Shown here one piece after another: positions 16,004-18,106 of a stretch of 18,106 nt of DNA. Source of the stretch: Prevotella sp. CAG:1185 (GTDB taxonomy: Bacteria > Bacteroidota > Bacteroidia > Bacteroidales > Bacteroidaceae); contig HF992596.1 of the NCBI GenBank assembly GCA_000436695.1, positions 5,992 to 24,097 of the forward strand, written 5' to 3'. Made by a program: the position numbers and the translations under genes. The notes below the pieces were generated by a model. It worked only from the letters and a program-made list of their open reading frames with translations, was not told the origin of the DNA and ran no database searches. The stretch's first letter is position 1; the number at the start of each line of letters is the position of its first letter.

Positions 16004-17527
16004 TTAATATCTTATTGATTTCTTACGAGGTTTACTTTCATTACTTAATCTGTCAAGTGCAGTAACTACATAATAATGCTTCTCCCCAGGTTTTATCATA
16101 TTATGAGGAATCTTATAAAATTCATCTGAAGTGATGGCTACAATTTTTGAAGGATCATCTATATCCACCTTTTCTCCTTTATCAAATTTATAAACAACAT
16201 ATCTTTCAGCCTTACTTGTCCAATCTTTACCCTTCGGAGCCTTCCAGAAAAGGACTATACCATCTTTCATTGCCAAAAATTTCATTTTTTTGACTTTTTT
16301 AGGAGCCTTTCCATCTATAAACTTCATTTGAGGAGTCAATGCCGGATACTTCCAATAAACATTCTTCAACATAGAACCGTAATTACCAACATTGTCAGCC
16401 ACAACCTTAGAATACCAAAGCACGGTACCCTGAACATTATCCATTTCACCATGAAGCCTACGTTTAGCAGGCATTTGGTTGATACGTTTATCTATCAAAT
16501 CAGGACTTTTTACTGTACGCAAAACATCCTCACCTATATAGAGATGCCTTTTTGAAGCATATTTATTCCACCATCTTATCAAGGTTTCATAATCGGCTGC
16601 CTTATGCCCAATTTCCCAATACAACTGCGGAACACAATAATCAATCCATCCATTGTTAACCCACATCAACACATCTGCATACAAATCATCATAATTTTGC
16701 AGACCGGAAGTCTTACTGCCAACAACTGGATCACTTTTTTTATTTCTATATATGCCAAATGGGGAAACGCCAAACTTAACCCAAGGCTTTGTTTGGTGAA
16801 TTGTCTGATAAAGCTGCTTAATAAATATATTGACATTATCACGGCGCCAATCATTTATATTCTTAAATCCATTGTTGTATTTGGCAAATTCAGCATTATC
16901 ACGTATAATCTGTCCAGCAGCCGGATAAGGATAGAAATAATCGTCTATATGCAAACCATCTATATCGTAACGGCTTACAATATCCTCAACAACTTTATAA
17001 ATGTATTCCCTTGCCTCAGGATTCCCTGGATTTAAAATCAACTGTCCATCATACGAAAAAACTAATTCTGGATGTTTTACAGCTATATGATTTGAAGACA
17101 GACTGTTCGTTGTCTTCGTCTTAGCCCTAAAAGGATTAATCCATGCATGCAGCTCCATGCCACGTTTATGGCACTGCTCTACCATCCAACTTAACGGATC
17201 CCAATAAGGATTTGGCGCCTTACCCTGAACGCCTGTCAAAAAACGGCTCCAAGGTTCATAATTACTTTTATACAAAGCGTCACATTCAGGTCTCACCTGA
17301 AATATTATAGCATTAACTCCACATTCTTTCAACTTATCGAGTTGGTAAATCAAAGTATCTTGCATCTGCTTTGTACTCATGCCAAGAAATTGCCCATTGA
17401 CACATTGTATCCAAGCACCTCTAAACTCTCGCTTGTCCGCATATTGCGCACAAACAGACAATGTTGAAAACAACACCACCATAAAGGTTAAAAATAACCT
17501 TCTACAACTCAATATCATTTTTTTCAT
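16004..17527 (-). CDS. Secreted glycosyl-hydrolase-like GHL10 (DUF187/YngK family) protein
   Basis: 507 residues. A signal peptide (MKKMILSCRRLFLTFMVVLFSTLSVCAQ) predicts export, with cleavage near VCA-Q; the Cys is not in a good lipobox, so periplasmic location is more likely than lipidation. The GHL10 barrel covers about 35-350: FRGAWIQ at the start, AIIFQVRPECDALY, HAWINPFRA, and the conserved acidic segment DGLHIDDYFYPYP (190-202), which holds the putative catalytic Asp residues. The last roughly 100 residues look like a fibronectin type III module (AERYVVYKF ... HYYVVTALDRLSNES). The substrate is unknown; YngK-type proteins are suspected to act on cell-wall or surface glycans. The frame extends to an ATG at 17554, but the promoter lies inside that extension, so Met at 17527 or the one at 17518 is preferred. 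Confidence 0.88.
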   Translation of the reverse strand: MKKMILSCRRLFLTFMVVLFSTLSVCAQYADKREFRGAWIQCVNGQFLGMSTKQMQDTLIYQLDKLKECGVNAIIFQVRPECDALYKSNYEPWSRFLTGVQGKAPNPYWDPLSWMVEQCHKRGMELHAWINPFRAKTKTTNSLSSNHIAVKHPELVFSYDGQLILNPGNPEAREYIYKVVEDIVSRYDIDGLHIDDYFYPYPAAGQIIRDNAEFAKYNNGFKNINDWRRDNVNIFIKQLYQTIHQTKPWVKFGVSPFGIYRNKKSDPVVGSKTSGLQNYDDLYADVLMWVNNGWIDYCVPQLYWEIGHKAADYETLIRWWNKYASKRHLYIGEDVLRTVKSPDLIDKRINQMPAKRRLHGEMDNVQGTVLWYSKVVADNVGNYGSMLKNVYWKYPALTPQMKFIDGKAPKKVKKMKFLAMKDGIVLFWKAPKGKDWTSKAERYVVYKFDKGEKVDIDDPSKIVAITSDEFYKIPHNMIKPGEKHYYVVTALDRLSNESKPRKKSIRY

Positions 17528-17529
17528 AT

Positions 17530-17550
17530 GCCAAAAGTAGTGTTTTTGGC
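17530..17550. promoter_or_regulatory. Inverted repeat over the -7 element of the GHL10 promoter
   Basis: GCCAAAA at 17530-17536 and TTTTGGC at 17544-17550 are exact inverted copies around a 7-bp spacer. The repeat covers the whole -7 element and part of the spacer of the GHL10 promoter, a position suited to a repressor operator. It may also be chance, since one arm is largely the TTTTG of the promoter itself. Confidence 0.4.
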
Positions 17551-17563
17551 TCATAAAAACAAA
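17532..17563 (-). promoter_or_regulatory. Consensus promoter of the GHL10 gene, start-codon proximal
   Basis: On the minus strand TTTG (plus 17560-17563) and TACTTTTG (plus 17532-17539) are separated by 20 bp, an exact consensus match. Four bases (GCAT) separate the -7 element from the ATG at 17525-17527, so the mRNA would be leaderless, or would have a leader of about 10 nt if the ATG at 17518 is used. Confidence 0.65.
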
Positions 17564-17669
17564 TATATATTACTAAAAAGTTAAAAGAAAGTATTTTTAT
17601 ATTATCTCAATTCATACATTTTTTATTCGATTTTACAGTTTAATATTTAAAATAGGTTAATTTAGAATA

Positions 17670-17683
17670 TGTGTGGGCACACA
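17670..17683. promoter_or_regulatory. 14-bp palindrome between divergent promoters
   Basis: TGTGTG at 17670-17675 and CACACA at 17678-17683 are exact inverted copies around GG. It lies about 75 bp upstream of the predicted start of the small RNA and about 105 bp from the GHL10 promoter on the other side, in otherwise AT-rich DNA. The shape recalls sites of CRP/FNR-type regulators but does not match their consensus. Confidence 0.35.
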
Positions 17684-17715
17684 AAAAATATTAGGTAAAA
17701 TAAAGAAAGAATTTA

Positions 17716-17747
17716 TTTGGATAATAAAAAAAAAGTCCTTATATTTG
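17716..17747 (+). promoter_or_regulatory. Consensus promoter of the orphan small RNA
   Basis: TTTG at 17716-17719 and TATATTTG at 17740-17747, exactly 20 bp apart, match both boxes of the Bacteroidetes promoter. Between them is a run of nine A residues. No protein gene lies downstream on this strand within the window. Confidence 0.75.
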
Positions 17748-17751
17748 CAAC

Positions 17752-17845
17752 TGTTATCCTGAAAACAATCTTTTTACCTTAAAAAACTACTACCTATTGA
17801 AGATATAGAGCGATTGCTTGTGAAAGCCATCGCTTTATTTTTTTA
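17752..17845 (+). ncRNA. Putative small non-coding RNA, about 94 nt
   Basis: The unit runs from the predicted start (about 17750-17754) to the U tract of a terminator hairpin at 17809-17844. The body has no ATG-initiated ORF; the only conceivable peptide is a three-codon TTG-AAG-ATA-stop at 17797. The middle is unusually poor in structure: one weak AU hairpin (TTTTTA/TAAAAA with a 3-nt loop, about 17771-17785) and single-stranded ACUACUACCUAUUGAAG, which could be an antisense seed. It does not resemble 6S, SRP, tmRNA or RNase P RNA. Boundaries are inferred from promoter and terminator only. Confidence 0.6.
17809..17844 (+). terminator. Intrinsic terminator of the small RNA
   Basis: AGCGAT (17809-17814) pairs with ATCGCT (17829-17834). 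After one mismatch, GCTT (17816-17819) pairs with AAGC (17824-17827) around a GTGA loop. A T-rich tract, TTTATTTTTTT, follows from 17834. Confidence 0.75.
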
Positions 17846-18068
17846 TATGAATACAGACAATTAATAGTTACGATTAAATAAATTTTTATATTATTGCCTA
17901 AATCAATATTTTAATCGTAGCATTACAATGAATTCAATCATACATTAAAGTATAAATACTTTATGAAAAATTCAAAAAAATAAATAGGATACAGCTGTCT
18001 CATTTCCATTCATAATATCACTCTCATCAGTCCCATTCATCTTATCAGTCCCCTCCCCCTTGACAGAC
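17846..18068. other. Non-coding stretch at the right end
   Basis: No ORF is credible here on either strand. It contains an exact 10-bp inverted repeat, TACGATTAAA at 17869-17878 with its partner at 17910-17919, and a small hairpin TAAAGTA-TAAA-TACTTTA at 17946-17963. A C/T-rich patch with ATCAGTCCC twice (18026-18034 and 18044-18052) precedes the edge terminator. None has an assigned role. Confidence 0.5.
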
Positions 18069-18106
18069 AAAAAAAGAGTCCCGGACATCATTGCTGACGT
18101 CCGGGA
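18069..18106 (-). terminator. Intrinsic terminator of a leftward transcript from beyond the right edge
   Basis: Read on the minus strand, TCCCGGACGTCA (18095-18106) pairs with 18079-18090 through a 12-bp stem closed by a GCAA (GNRA-type) tetraloop. It is followed by CTC and a run of seven T (18069-18075). It reports a gene or RNA transcribed leftwards and ending at the window edge; that gene is outside the window. Confidence 0.85.

Noticed and set aside
17797..17808. Three-codon leader peptide (TTG AAG ATA TAG) before the small-RNA terminator, suggesting attenuation
   Set aside because: Non-ATG start, too short to sense an amino acid, and no downstream gene on the same strand in the window.
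18003..18056. C/T-rich patch with ATCAGTCCC twice, considered as a CRISPR or tandem repeat
   Set aside because: Only two short copies 18 bp apart with unrelated neighbours; too little for an array.

Overview
The window looks like chromosome of a Bacteroidetes bacterium, most likely Prevotella or a close relative. The evidence is the OMP_b-brl_3-type barrel C-terminus at the left edge, several promoters matching the Bacteroidetes consensus (TTTG, 19-20 bp, TAnnTTTG), few Shine-Dalgarno sites, AT-rich intergenic DNA, and an Rnf operon led by an RseC-family gene. The genus is inference from protein style; no 16S or marker comparison was possible.

Plus strand, 1-7865: the end of an outer-membrane barrel gene; an ABC-F ATPase with its own consensus promoter; grpE and dnaJ (Hsp70 co-chaperones, no dnaK here); folC (folylpolyglutamate/dihydrofolate synthase); then galM and galK, the first two steps of galactose use. 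A long hairpin terminator follows galK.

Minus strand, 8108-17563: galE with its own terminator and a likely promoter; the electron-transfer operon rseC-like/rnfB-C-D-G-E-A, tightly packed, ending in a strong terminator and starting at a consensus promoter abutting a 24-bp perfect palindrome; then a two-gene unit of a secreted glycosyl-hydrolase-like (GHL10) protein and a conserved-looking protein of unknown function.

Right end, 17564-18106: no protein gene. It holds a complete-looking short transcription unit on the plus strand (consensus promoter, about 94 nt, hairpin plus U tract), proposed here as an undescribed small RNA, and at the very edge the terminator of something transcribed leftwards from outside the window.

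How the genes work together: GalM, GalK and GalE supply three of the four Leloir activities; galT is absent from the window. Rnf couples electron transfer between reduced ferredoxin and NAD+ to ion transport across the membrane, and its RnfD and RnfG subunits carry the threonines expected to be flavinylated. The points most worth a second look are the orphan small RNA, the palindrome at the rnf promoter, the asymmetric ATP sites of the ABC-F protein, and the GHL10 gene whose promoter predicts a leaderless or nearly leaderless mRNA.
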